Positions 25,368 to 34,100 of a stretch of DNA of 64,000 nucleotides are shown piece after piece. A program made the translations under genes and the position numbers. A model generated the notes under the pieces. The model saw only the letters and a program-made list of their open reading frames with translations. It searched no databases and was not told the origin of the DNA. Numbering within the stretch: the stretch's first letter is position 1; each line of letters opens with the position of its first letter. Source of the DNA: COMBO-56-21 sp963705355 (lineage in GTDB: Archaea > Thermoplasmatota > Thermoplasmata > UBA10834); assembly GCA_963705355.1 (NCBI GenBank), contig OY970070.1, positions 930,001 through 994,000 on the forward strand. Reading direction: 5' to 3'.

Positions 25368-25916
25368 TCACTTCTTCTCAGCGCTTCTCCTCAGATTTCG
25401 AGCCAACTCTTTCACTTGCTTCTTGAGCAGGTAGACCTCTTTGCTGAGCTCATCGATCTCTGTCCGCGTGGGAAGGTTGGCGGGTTTGAGGAGATTCTCC
25501 TCAATTAGCTCCCTTGAAGACTTCTGAAAATCCATCGAATTGGATGTCAATCTTGCCAGGTCCGTGGCAAAAAAGCGCGATTTCAGAAACTCCTTGAATG
25601 TCTCACTGTATGTCTCCATCCAGAGATCGTAGTAGCCCTTGTAGGACGAAGGTGAGACGCCTTCTTCTGCGACCCGCTTCTCCACCTTCTCCTGGGTTTT
25701 TCTGGTGGCTTCCGTGAAGGCGCTCTGGAAACCCGCGATGGACTGCGCCCATGCAGCATGCAGATTGATCGTGGCCTCGAAGTTCTTCCTCAGCCTATCC
25801 GCGCCCTCGCGAGATGGACCCATCACGGGCATATCTATGATTTTGCCGTAGGTAGCCTCATAAGCCTTCAGCCAGAGCTCGAAGAAGTCATGAGATGCCT
25901 GGAGATCTGTATTCTC
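25368..25916 (-). CDS. phaE: PhaE-like subunit of class III PHA synthase
   Basis: 182 residues from the ATG at 25916, which lies 2 bp after the stop of the upstream gene. Largely alpha-helical, with the PhaE features FFELWLKAYEATYGK, YDLWMETYSETFKEFLKS and a C-terminal coiled coil (RTEIDELSKEVYLLKKQVKELARNL), the part that contacts PhaC in class III synthases. A longer reading that starts inside the upstream gene is unlikely. It shares W-xxY-xxxF units with the upstream 375-residue protein, so the two are probably related by duplication. Confidence 0.9.
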   Translation of the reverse strand, partial: ENTDLQASHDFFELWLKAYEATYGKIIDMPVMGPSREGADRLRKNFEATINLHAAWAQSIAGFQSAFTEATRKTQEKVEKRVAEEGVSPSSYKGYYDLWMETYSETFKEFLKSRFFATDLARLTSNSMDFQKSSRELIEENLLKPANLPTRTEIDELSKEVYLLKKQVKELARNLRRSAEKK

Positions 25917-25921
25917 CATGG

Positions 25922-27049
25922 TCACTTGGCTCTCTTCTGACCAAACGTTGCGTCCATCCACATCTTCGTTGCATTCGCGTAGGTGTCCGCCTGAACCCGT
26001 GCTGCCTTCTTAAGCGGATCCAGCAGAACCTTCATGGGCTCGACCACGGGCATGAGCTCAAAGAAATCCTTGAATGCCTTTTCATATGTATCGAACCATA
26101 GCCCGTAGAATTCCCTGTAAGATTCCGGCTCAGTAGCATTCGTGAGTAGGGCCCTCATCTTCTCTGTCATCTTCTCCAACACCGTCAACCAGGAATTATA
26201 CATTTCCGTACTGTTGTTCATGCCCCGGAGCATGTTCTCGACCATTTCCTTTGAAGGCTTCGTCATATCGGCGGTGAACATCTTGGCGAATGTCTCCTTG
26301 TATGTGTTCATCCAATGGTCGTAGAACTCTTTGTACTTCTCCGGACTCACGTTGCCCTTTGACAGCTCGGAGAATTTCTCTGAGAGCTCGAAAGTCGACT
26401 CCGCCCAAGGGGTGTACAGGTCCCTATAAGATGCTCTCCACATCCTTGCCGCTTCGGCAAGGTTTGTGAGATATATGTTCGGCATGCCCATGTACGACTC
26501 GAAGGCATCCTTCGTATTCTTCGATGTCATCATCTCGAGAAACTCATCGAACATCTTTTCGTAGGACTTGATCCACATTTCGTAGGAGCTCTTGTAGTCC
26601 TCAGGACCTGCACTACCCAAGAGCATCTTCTGAGTCTTCTTGGAATTCTCCTCGAGCTCGGCGCTCCACGATTTCATCAGATTCGTGGATTCCTGTGCAC
26701 CCGTGACGAGTTTTTCCAGTGTTTTTCTGTCCGTCATTGCCTTCGGCATAGGATAGAGTTTGCCGAGTGTGTTCTGTTGTGTCTTCACCAGTTCCTCGTA
26801 GAACTCTCTGTATTTCTCTGGCGATGTCTGCTTTGAAAGCTCCGAAGCCTTGTCAAAGAGCTTGCCTGTAGATTCAATCCAGGGATTGTACAGATTCGCG
26901 TAGGATTCCTGCCAGACTTTCGACATTGCGCTATAGCTTTCGGTCCACATTCGGAAGGCATCTTTCCGCTCTTCTGTCGATCCCGTTCGGGTCGACCTGC
27001 TCGTTTCTTCCTTCCTGCTCGTAACTGTCTCTTCGTTTTTCTTAGCCAT
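25922..27049 (-). CDS. PhaE/phasin-like protein with internal duplication
   Basis: 375 residues, alpha-helical, no signal or membrane segment. Two long related units are visible: SYANLYNPWIESTGKLFDKASELSK then SPEKYREFYEEL, and again SYRDLYTPWAESTFELSEKFSELSK then SPEKYKEFYDHW, with further PE-Y--fY-lW---Y copies at the end. This W/Y-rich repeat is shared with PhaE. It is first in the PHA operon and probably a granule-associated (phasin) protein or an enlarged PhaE. A TATA-like CTATTTAGG on the minus strand near 27110-27118 fits a promoter. Confidence 0.85.
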   Translation of the reverse strand: MAKKNEETVTSRKEETSRSTRTGSTEERKDAFRMWTESYSAMSKVWQESYANLYNPWIESTGKLFDKASELSKQTSPEKYREFYEELVKTQQNTLGKLYPMPKAMTDRKTLEKLVTGAQESTNLMKSWSAELEENSKKTQKMLLGSAGPEDYKSSYEMWIKSYEKMFDEFLEMMTSKNTKDAFESYMGMPNIYLTNLAEAARMWRASYRDLYTPWAESTFELSEKFSELSKGNVSPEKYKEFYDHWMNTYKETFAKMFTADMTKPSKEMVENMLRGMNNSTEMYNSWLTVLEKMTEKMRALLTNATEPESYREFYGLWFDTYEKAFKDFFELMPVVEPMKVLLDPLKKAARVQADTYANATKMWMDATFGQKRAK

Positions 27050-27470
27050 ACTGGTTCGCCCCCTAAAAACTCACAGACGATTGTTCAAACCGGGCGAATC
27101 TCTGCAGCCTAAATAGCTGCCAAGGTCCAATAGCGATTCAAAAAGCGACATGCTGAATTTTAGCGATTTCCAGTTAATCTTACAACACCATCGCTTATAG
27201 TCTTTGGCTACGTACCGAGCCTTCATCTCAGAAATGCGCTGGCACGATTTCTCCTGATCAGGGGCAATCTCAGACCCAGACAGCGAGAATGTACCAATAT
27301 GAGCATGCGCTTCCATTCAGTAGCATGCGTTCAGGGATTCTCTTGAGGCACAATCACTCGTCAAGCACTAGAACGGCCTTTCCATTTCCATTGTCTTTTC
27401 TCACGACGAGCCGAGTGTGAACTCGGAGGTATGACCGATTCTAACAGGGAATCCCTATTGAGAACACGCG
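27050..27470. other. Intergenic region upstream of PHA operon
   Basis: It contains the presumable PHA promoter close to 27118 and, at 27375-27437, an inverted partial dispersed element. No gene is supported; an 81-codon frame here lacks recognisable features. Confidence 0.5.
27375..27437 (-). repeat. Dispersed intergenic element, copy H (outer half only)
   Basis: GGCCTTTCC, TTGTCTTTTCTCACGACGAG, CCGAGTGTGAACTCGG. It matches the outer half of the copy at 30955-31055; the inner GATTGA...GTGCA part is missing. Confidence 0.65.
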
Positions 27471-28268
27471 TCAGCGCAACTCCTCAAGGAGGGGGAGAAG
27501 TGCCGTGGCAAATTCTTTGGGCTGATCAGCGTAACCGACGTGCCCGCTCGGAAGCATGTGCAAATCGGTTCTCAGTTGGGTCGCGAGCCATCTGGACGCG
27601 CAAAACAAGTACATGGCTGTCTCTTCACCCGCCGCCACAAAGATGGGGACCTTGGACTCCTTAAGCGCTTTCACGTTGGGCTTATAGGAGATAATCACCG
27701 GCATCTCCACAGAGAATATGACCTCCCCATTGTCGAAAGCGCGTTGCATCAGGCTCGGATCCAGACCATAGATGGCTTCGTCCTCTTTCATCCCTGTGAA
27801 CACTTTCAGCGCATAGCGGGGGCCTCCCTTCGCTACCTTGGCTTTCCAGAAGTCCACCAGATCATGAGCATGGTAAAGAAGCGACAGAAGCGGCGGCTCG
27901 TGCGCGATCGCTCCCCGGACCGCCCGCGGGTGGCGAGCGATGAGCTCGAGCAAGATCATCGCTCCGAGACTGTTGCCGAAGACGATGGCCGGACTGAGGC
28001 GCAAAGCGGACAGCAACCCCGCCGCATCATCCGCCTGCTCCGCAACCGACGTCGACGTCCAGCCTTCTGGACGCGGACTTCGCGAGTTCCCGCGGCGGTC
28101 ATACGTAATGACGGTGAACCGCTCGGCGAGGAGTTCCGCGAGCGGCTCGAACCATCCTGCGTCGCCTGTAAGGCCCATGATCAGCAGGAGGGGCGGTCCG
28201 GAACCTCGTACCTCGTAGTAGATTTGCGCACCGTTGACCTCGACGAGCCCATCCTTCATCGTCATCAT
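27471..28268 (-). CDS. Alpha/beta hydrolase
   Basis: 265 residues. Nucleophile elbow GNSLGAM near residue 97, oxyanion strand LLLIMGLTGDAGWFEPLAELL, YDRRGNSRSPRP typical of hydrolases related to HheA/3-oxoadipate enol-lactonase types, and the terminal His in LPSGHVGYADQP. No signal peptide, so intracellular. Ester or lactone substrate unknown. Monocistronic, bordered on both sides by dispersed elements. Higher G+C at the third codon position than the PHA genes. Confidence 0.9.
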   Translation of the reverse strand: MMTMKDGLVEVNGAQIYYEVRGSGPPLLLIMGLTGDAGWFEPLAELLAERFTVITYDRRGNSRSPRPEGWTSTSVAEQADDAAGLLSALRLSPAIVFGNSLGAMILLELIARHPRAVRGAIAHEPPLLSLLYHAHDLVDFWKAKVAKGGPRYALKVFTGMKEDEAIYGLDPSLMQRAFDNGEVIFSVEMPVIISYKPNVKALKESKVPIFVAAGEETAMYLFCASRWLATQLRTDLHMLPSGHVGYADQPKEFATALLPLLEELR

Positions 28269-28317
28269 CCCCTCTACCTGAATCGCTTCTATTTCCTTAA
28301 TGTATTCTCCAGCGTGT

Positions 28318-28384
28318 TGAACCGTGTGTGAACTCGAATGTCTCGCCAGTCTTCAATCAGAGGATCATTGCACCGAGCTAGACT
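28318..28384 (-). repeat. Dispersed intergenic element, copy I
   Basis: TTGAACCGTGTGTGAACTCG, then GTCTCGCCAGTCTTCAATCAG, then GGATCATTGCACCGAGCTAG. A minus-oriented near-consensus copy. Confidence 0.8.
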
Positions 28385-28399
28385 CCCTTCTCCTTCTCT

Positions 28400-28678
28400 T
28401 CATGACCTGTAGACCATCTCGTTGTCCGAATAGGCCTCGAAATGATTCCAGAATGCCCCTCTTACGCGGATATTGACCTTGTGTTTCTCTTTCTCCCCTA
28501 TGTTGAACGAAATTGTTATCGAATCGACAGCATGACTGATTGGTCGCAGCGCTCTGCCATTGACGATGACTATTGATTTCCCGTTGACGATGATTGCAGC
28601 TTTCCCTGTCGTCGCGCTATGATTGATCCGAATCCTTTGTTTCTCTTCTTTGCCGACCGTGAACTTGTGCTCTACCAT
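28400..28678 (-). CDS. Small beta-rich hypothetical protein with internal repeat
   Basis: 92 residues. Two similar halves: HKFTVGKEEKQRIRINHSATTG and ISFNIGEKEKHKVNIRVRGAFW, each a strand pair with the motif F-vG-kEKh-v-I. It may be a small beta-sandwich of the FAIM-like kind, but this is only a resemblance. It follows 56 bp after the double zinc-ribbon gene, with which it is probably co-transcribed. Function unknown. Confidence 0.7.
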   Translation of the reverse strand: MVEHKFTVGKEEKQRIRINHSATTGKAAIIVNGKSIVIVNGRALRPISHAVDSITISFNIGEKEKHKVNIRVRGAFWNHFEAYSDNEMVYRS

Positions 28679-28734
28679 TTCTCCCCCTCAGCCGAATCGC
28701 TCGTGATCACCCATGGGATTTCCTAGGACGAGGC

Positions 28735-28971
28735 TCAACCCCCTTTCTTCTTTCGTTCCTGCGCCGGCGTGACTATCCGTGGAGTCCGAGGAATCATGTT
28801 TCCACATTCTGCACAGAATCTCCTGCCTTCTGGGTTTTCAAATCCGCAATTCGGACATTTCACCAGACCCAATCTTGCTTGGGGTGGCCCATAGAGACTG
28901 CCACCGCAATCGCCACAGAACTTCTGGCCTTCAGGATTCTCGGCCCCACAATTCTGGCATTTCATTGCCAT
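28735..28971 (-). CDS. Double zinc-ribbon protein
   Basis: 78 residues with two nearly identical zinc ribbons: CQNCGAENPEGQKFCGDCG and CPNCGFENPEGRRFCAECG, followed by a short basic tail. Such proteins are abundant in archaea and mediate protein or nucleic-acid contacts. Likely in operon with the downstream 92-residue protein. Decayed relatives of the ribbon are seen at about 29283-29357. Confidence 0.85.
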   Translation of the reverse strand: MAMKCQNCGAENPEGQKFCGDCGGSLYGPPQARLGLVKCPNCGFENPEGRRFCAECGNMIPRTPRIVTPAQERKKKGG

Positions 28972-29702
28972 TTCTCCGTTATCAGTCGTTTTTCCTATGT
29001 CTTTCTGCTCGGACTTCCCTTCCGATGCCTGCTGATTCTGTCCTTGACATTTCGGTTCTTGCTTCTTGGTGACTTAAGATATGAGATCATCACACCCCCC
29101 TTGCCATTTATCTATGCCACTTCTTCCCTATGGTTCTTTCCGGCCGGAACGCGAACATTACAGCGTCCGGCGCACCCAACGTCCTCAGTACGGGCACACA
29201 TTTGTCTCCATCGGTAGGCTGCGACCACACGAAGAGCAGGTTCTTCCTGTCGGCTTCTGCACTACATCTGGATCCTTCGTCAGTCCCTTTCCGCGATCGC
29301 CACAGAATCTGTTCCCCTAAGGGTTCTCTGCTCCGCAATTCGGACACTTCACTGCTATTCCTCAACGTGAATCATCATTCCTTCCCTATGGTCTTTCCTG
29401 ACCGTGAGGCGGCAATATCCTTTCCTTTTTTTGAGGGCCTCTTCCCACACACTCCTTGTGGGGCTTCTGAATCCTCCAGCTGGCGTGCCAGTTGCCACTG
29501 ATCTTCATTGCTGGGCTCTCGCCTGTTCAGATCTAACCTATACCATCGTCAGCGGTTACCGTTGTATCGTGTAGCACCAGCACATGGTTCAACGACGAAG
29601 CGCAAGATAGATGTTCCACTGGGTCAAATACGTGATTCTTCTCTGTCTTCTACACGGTGGGGATCTCTTGCGCACTTGTTCTTGTGAAAGGAGTGAAAGA
29701 AT
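28972..29702. other. Long noncoding stretch with zinc-ribbon relics
   Basis: About 730 bp without an intact gene. It includes a frameshifted zinc-ribbon relic (29283-29357) and several pyrimidine-rich CCTTCCCTATGGTCTTTCC-type motifs (about 29124 and 29389) that elsewhere border the dispersed element. The right end is probably the promoter region of the ACT-domain gene. Confidence 0.55.
29283..29357 (-). pseudogene. Frameshifted zinc-ribbon remnant
   Basis: On the minus strand the sequence reads VKCPNCGAENP, then after a frame change GEQ-FCGDRG, mirroring the intact protein at 28735-28971 (KCPNCGFENPEGRRFCAECG). A one-base shift and an in-frame TAG disrupt it, and the last zinc-binding CxxC is changed. 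Confidence 0.6.
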
Positions 29703-30080
29703 ATGGAAAGAGAGTTCAGCGTGAAACTAGCGAACAGGTCGGGAGAGCTGGCGCGGGTGACAGAGATCCTGCAGAAGGATGGCGTAAACATACGCTCAAT
29801 CTCGACAGAGCCTCAAGCCGAGGTCGTAAGAATGGTAACGTCCGACCCCGAGAAGACCCGCAAAAGCCTCAGCCAATCCGACATGCAGTTTTCCGAGAGG
29901 AATCTGCTGGTGGCCAAGCTCGAGGACAAGCCCGGGGAGCTCGCACGAGTCTCGAGAGCGCTCGCCAAGGAAGGCATCAACATCGATGCCGCGTACATGC
30001 TCGACAAGGACTCGAGGCATGTGCATGTGGCGCTAGCTGTCAGCGACGAGAACAAGGCACGGAACATCCTGAAGCTTTGA
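29703..30080 (+). CDS. Tandem ACT-domain protein, copy 1
   Basis: 125 residues composed of two ACT domains: EFSVKLANRSGELARVTEIL with VNIRSIST, and ERNLLVAKLEDKPGELARVSRAL with INIDAAYML. ACT pairs bind amino acids and act as regulatory subunits. It is a clear paralogue of the gene at 59071-59448 (most residues identical, especially from FSERNLLVAKLED to the end). GAAAGGAGTG precedes the ATG by about 8 nt. Standalone; the ligand and partner enzyme are unknown. Confidence 0.92.
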   Translation: MEREFSVKLANRSGELARVTEILQKDGVNIRSISTEPQAEVVRMVTSDPEKTRKSLSQSDMQFSERNLLVAKLEDKPGELARVSRALAKEGINIDAAYMLDKDSRHVHVALAVSDENKARNILKL

Positions 30081-30106
30081 TTCTGACTGATACCTAGCCA
30101 ACAAAC

Positions 30107-30128
30107 CCCCTTCCCTTCAGTTTTTTTG
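30107..30128 (+). terminator. Poly-T transcription terminator after ACT gene
   Basis: Pyrimidine-rich CCCCCTTCCCTTCAG followed by a run of eight T, 30-47 bp after the stop codon. Poly-T tracts are the usual archaeal termination signal. Confidence 0.55.
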
Positions 30129-30203
30129 CTGACGATGAGCTGCATGTGGATTCGGAAATCTGGCTCTTTTTCAATCATGGATTATTGCATTGAGCTAAAC
30201 TCG
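30128..30203 (-). repeat. Dispersed intergenic element, copy J
   Basis: GCTGACGATGAGCTGCATGTGG, ATCTGGCTCTTTTTCAATC, then GGATTATTGCATTGAGCTAAAC. Minus orientation, upstream of TBP copy 2. Confidence 0.75.
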
Positions 30204-30290
30204 ATTCTCCTACTTGCATGACTTGCATCGCGGACGAAGGGTTCGCTTATTAGATACCTATTCGAATACCGTCAGGCCGGTGCAGATCCA

Positions 30291-30839
30291 ATGGCAGTGA
30301 TAAAGATAGAGAACGTTGTCGCCTCGACATCTCTCGGGACGGAGCTAGATCTTAAGGCGATAGTGCTTGCGCTTGACGGTGCGGAATACGACCCAGAGCA
30401 GTTCCCAGGGCTGATCTACAGGCTCAAAGAACCGAAGACGGCGACCCTGCTTTTCAGAAGTGGAAAAGCCGTATGCACAGGCGGCAAGAGCCTTGAACAG
30501 GTGAAGACCGCTATCAGCAAGGTGGTCAAGCAGATCGAGGCTGCGGGCATTGTGATCAAAACCACGCCCAAGATAGAGGTGCAGAACATCGTCGCCTCAA
30601 GCGACCTCGGGGCGAAAATCAACCTCAACTCAATAGCCATCAGCATTGGTCTTGAGAAGGTCGAGTACGAACCCGAGCAGTTCCCGGGCCTGGTCTATAG
30701 GCTCGACGTGCCAAAGGTCGTCGTCCTGCTGTTCGGCAGCGGGAAGCTGGTGTGCACTGGCGCCCGAAAGCCGGAAGATGTCGAGATTGCCGTCGACAAG
30801 ATTACGCAAGAGCTAAGGGCCGCTGGCCTGCTTGCATAG
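30291..30839 (+). CDS. tbp: TATA-binding protein, copy 2
   Basis: 182 residues with two TBP repeats, like copy 1 at 11873-12421. The N-terminal half differs at many positions (TSLGTELDLKAIVLALDG, LLFRSGKAVCTGGKS versus TSLGGKLDLQAIALALDG, LLFASGKVVCTGAKN). From VQNIVASSDLG to the last residue the two proteins are identical. General transcription factor that recognises TATA/BRE promoters. A TTATTAGAT element at about 30247-30255 is a candidate own TATA box, roughly 40 bp before the ATG. Confidence 0.97.
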   Translation: MAVIKIENVVASTSLGTELDLKAIVLALDGAEYDPEQFPGLIYRLKEPKTATLLFRSGKAVCTGGKSLEQVKTAISKVVKQIEAAGIVIKTTPKIEVQNIVASSDLGAKINLNSIAISIGLEKVEYEPEQFPGLVYRLDVPKVVVLLFGSGKLVCTGARKPEDVEIAVDKITQELRAAGLLA

Positions 30840-30855
30840 ACTGAGAGAGCAGGCC
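30825..30855 (+). terminator. Stem-loop straddling the TBP stop codon (copy 2)
   Basis: GGCCTGCT pairs with AGCAGGCC around the TAG stop, identical to copy 1. A second possible stem (GGTCCAC with GTGGACC) lies just downstream, at about 30860-30896. Confidence 0.5.
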
Positions 30856-31155
30856 CATACAGGTCCACATTCCGGACGACGAAGTTCACGTGGACCCCTG
30901 CAAGGTGAGAAACATCGCGGAGTTCGTTCCTAATAGCCGCTCCCATAGCCGGCGCCTTTCCTTCCCTGTTGTCTTTTCTCACGGCGAGCCGCGTGTGAAC
31001 TCGAAAGTCTGGCCCTTTGTCAACAAGAGGGTTATTGCACCGAGCTACACTCTCCCTTCATTGTCTCAATCTGAGGGTTCTGTTAGGATTCCAATTATTG
31101 TCACTTTTCTGCTGGTGCAAGAAATCCGGCTGGTGAACCTGTTCAGCGTATGAAT
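30840..31155. other. TBP copy 2 downstream flank, duplicated from TBP copy 1 flank
   Basis: Convergent region between TBP copy 2 and the P-type ATPase gene. Patches match the flank of TBP copy 1 in inverted orientation: the stop-codon hairpin, a CCTAATAGCCGCTCCCATAGCC block, the GGCGCCTTTCC block and the dispersed element. The duplication therefore included the whole 3' flank. Confidence 0.65.
30955..31055 (-). repeat. Dispersed intergenic element, copy K (long form)
   Basis: CCTTTCCTTCCCTGTTGTCTT, TTCTCACGGCGAGCCGCGTG, TGAACTCGAAAGTCTGGCCC, then GAGGGTTATTGCACCGAGCTA. The most complete minus-strand copy; it corresponds to copy C at TBP copy 1. Confidence 0.8.
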
Positions 31156-34100
31156 CTAGCAGGCTGACGGCATCAGCACTGCCACAACACAGTGAGCCTT
31201 CGCTGCGATTCTTCTCTCCCTCTTCGGCAGGAACCCATGACGGCTCTCAGACCAGTCCCCTCGGAGGATGATCAAGTCGACTCGGCGCTTCTCGGCGAAG
31301 TCGATGAGGTCCCTGCTTGAATCTCGAACGAGCAAGACTCTTGCGCTCAGTCGGCGCAGTAGGGGCAATCCGCTGAAGGCCTTCAGAAATGACAACTCTT
31401 TGTCCGAGTCCACGAGTGATTCAGGACGGAAGGTCGAATACAGAGGAACTGTCGGTGGCATTCTGATGATCCTTGCCGCGACGACGTCCACATCAGGAAT
31501 ATGAGACGCTGATGTCAGAGCGCCGGCCAGGGCAAACACCTCGGGATGGAATCTTTCAAGGATGGGAATCAGGAGTCGACGCGGACGTTCCAGAGCTCGA
31601 GAGCGCTTTGACGGCCCGGTCACGAGGACGACTCGTTTTCCCGAGAACTCCTCGACCCAGCCAACCGTCTTTCGGGTAGTTCGGTTTGCGAACACATCTC
31701 GACTGACGGGTAACACTATCATTTCTGCCCCTATTCGATCTGCGTATTTTCTTATCGCGCTTGCTGCCGAACGCATCCCCTTCGACCCCTCGGCAACATC
31801 AAGGGGAATGTATTCGGACGGAACACTGGATTCTGTTGACAGATACACCTGTTGCGTCGTCGGCAATTTGCGGTTCGAGGCGATCAAAATCCTCGATCCA
31901 GATTGCTCCGCCAGACTCATGGCGACTGGCAGAGCGGTCTCGGTGCCAGTCTCTGAAAAACTCATTACAATTACGGGCGGGCCAACCTCAAAGAAGGGTC
32001 GGCGTCGCACACCCTTCCCTGGGATGGCTTCGGCTCTTTCGAAGGGGGCAAGGGGAACGGGGGCAGGTATGGCAACGGCAGGAACGGGCAGGAGGACTCT
32101 CCTGACGTAGAGCTTCCTGGCCTCTTCAAGCAGCAGAATGACGGGCGCGAAACTGAAAAGGTACAACCATTCGATCGGCTGTAGAGCCGCGGTTCCAAAA
32201 ACTGGCTGAATGAATGAGACATACACGATTGCTGCGAGAATCATCAGTTCTGCGGCGATGCTTGGGAGTAGCCACCTGTTTCTGGTGAGACTCAGAGTGA
32301 ATGTGGATCTTATGTTGGTTCGCGTGGCGAAGAGGTTCCCGAGCTGGCCGGCCATGATTCCCACCAGCACCACAGTTGTGCCCTTCATATAGACTGCCTT
32401 GTCCGATATGGTCGATGCTCCCAGGGACCAGCCTCCTCCAGACCATGCATCAAAGCACCAAAAGATCGCCGCAATTCCGATGAGAGTGCCGATGTAGCCG
32501 GACCTTGCGAGTGTCCTGACATCGAACAAACGGCTTCTCCTCGACCTCGGTTGTCGATCCATTATACCAGGTTCAGGGGGCTCCATCGTCAGGGCGATAG
32601 ACGGAGGGATCTCAAGGAAAAGGTCGATTGCGAGAACTCCGACGACCGCCAAAGGAAGCGGCGTCTGAAGGAGGACGAAGACTATGAATGTGAGCAGCTC
32701 GGCCCAATTGTGGCCGAACACGTATACTATGAACTTCTTGAGGTTGTCGAAGACCGATCTTCCGACTTCGACACCGCCTACAATAGAGGCGAAGTTGTCG
32801 TCGAGAAGAACCATGTCTGCAGATTCCCGCGCGACGTCCGTTCCAGTGATGCCCATGGCAATGCCAATGTCAGCCTCGAGGAGCGCGGGGGCATCGTTCA
32901 CTCCATCGCCTGTTACCGCGACGGTCTCTCCCTTCTCCTTGAGTATCCGGACGATTCGCAACTTCTGTTCCGGCGTGACACGCGCAAAGACCAGCTCGGG
33001 GGTGTCAAGAATCCTTGAAAGTTCCTCGTCTGTTCTTTCTGCGAGTCTCTCGCAGGATATTACTGAGCTGTCGCTCGAAGTGATGATTCCTACCTTGCGG
33101 GCGATTGCGTCGGCTGTCAGCTGGTGGTCTCCCGTCAGCATCACTATCTTGATGCCAGCCTTTCGAGCCTTGCTGACTGCCTGTGCAACATCTCTGCGGG
33201 GAGGATCCAAGATTGCCGCAAGTCCGACGAATGTGAGACGGGTCTCGACCGAACCAGACTCATACCTCTCCGCCTTCTCGGGGAGGTTCCTCGTCGCCAG
33301 GGCAATCACCCTGTATGCCTCCCGAGCGAAGTCATCTATCTGTCCGCGGATCTTGTCTGCGAGATCAGGGGTCATCGGAACGACTCGGTCGCCCCAGAGC
33401 GCGGTCCCGCACCGCGACAGAACCTCGTTTCCTGCACCCTTCACGTAGGCAGTGATTATGCCATCCGCGCTCTGGTGCACGCTCGTCATCATCTTGCGTG
33501 TGGAATCAAAGGCTATCATGCCGATCCGGGGCTGCTCCTCCAATGCCTTCTTGGGATCCAGACCAGACTTGGCCGCCAGTACGAGCAACGCTGCATCCGT
33601 CGAGTCTCCTACCGCTGTCCACCGATACCTGCGTCGGTCAAGAGGCGGCACGAGAGTGGCTTTGTTGTCCAAGGCAGCCACATAGCAGAGTGCGTGCAAA
33701 TCCTTCCGGTCGGAGGCCACGAGTTCTTCCCCCTTCAGGAAGATACCGCCCTCAGGCTCGTACCCCTCGCCTGACACGTCGAGCACCTCGCCGCTCATCC
33801 AGACTTTCCTGACTGTCATCTGGCCCTCTGTAATTGTTCCAGTCTTGTCAGTGCAGATGACCGTCGTGGAGCCGAGGGTTTCCACCGAGGAAAGCCGCTT
33901 GACCACAACGTTGTGCTTTGACATCGCCAGGCTGCTCAGGGCGAGGGAAAGCGTGAGCGTGACTTGGAGCCCCTCGGGTACTAGGGAGACCATCACTCCT
34001 ATCATGAAGAGCAAGCTCTCCGAGAACTGAAGATGTAGGAACTGCAACGCAATCACCATGAAGAGCAGGCCGATAGCGATCGCAACTACGAAATTCAGCC

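Noticed and set aside
27071..27316. An 81-codon minus-strand frame upstream of the PHA operon
   Set aside because: No recognisable features, covers the probable promoter, poor start context.
29108..29365. An 85-codon frame as an intact gene
   Set aside because: It is the shifted frame of a zinc-ribbon relic; the ribbon cysteines are only seen after changing frame.
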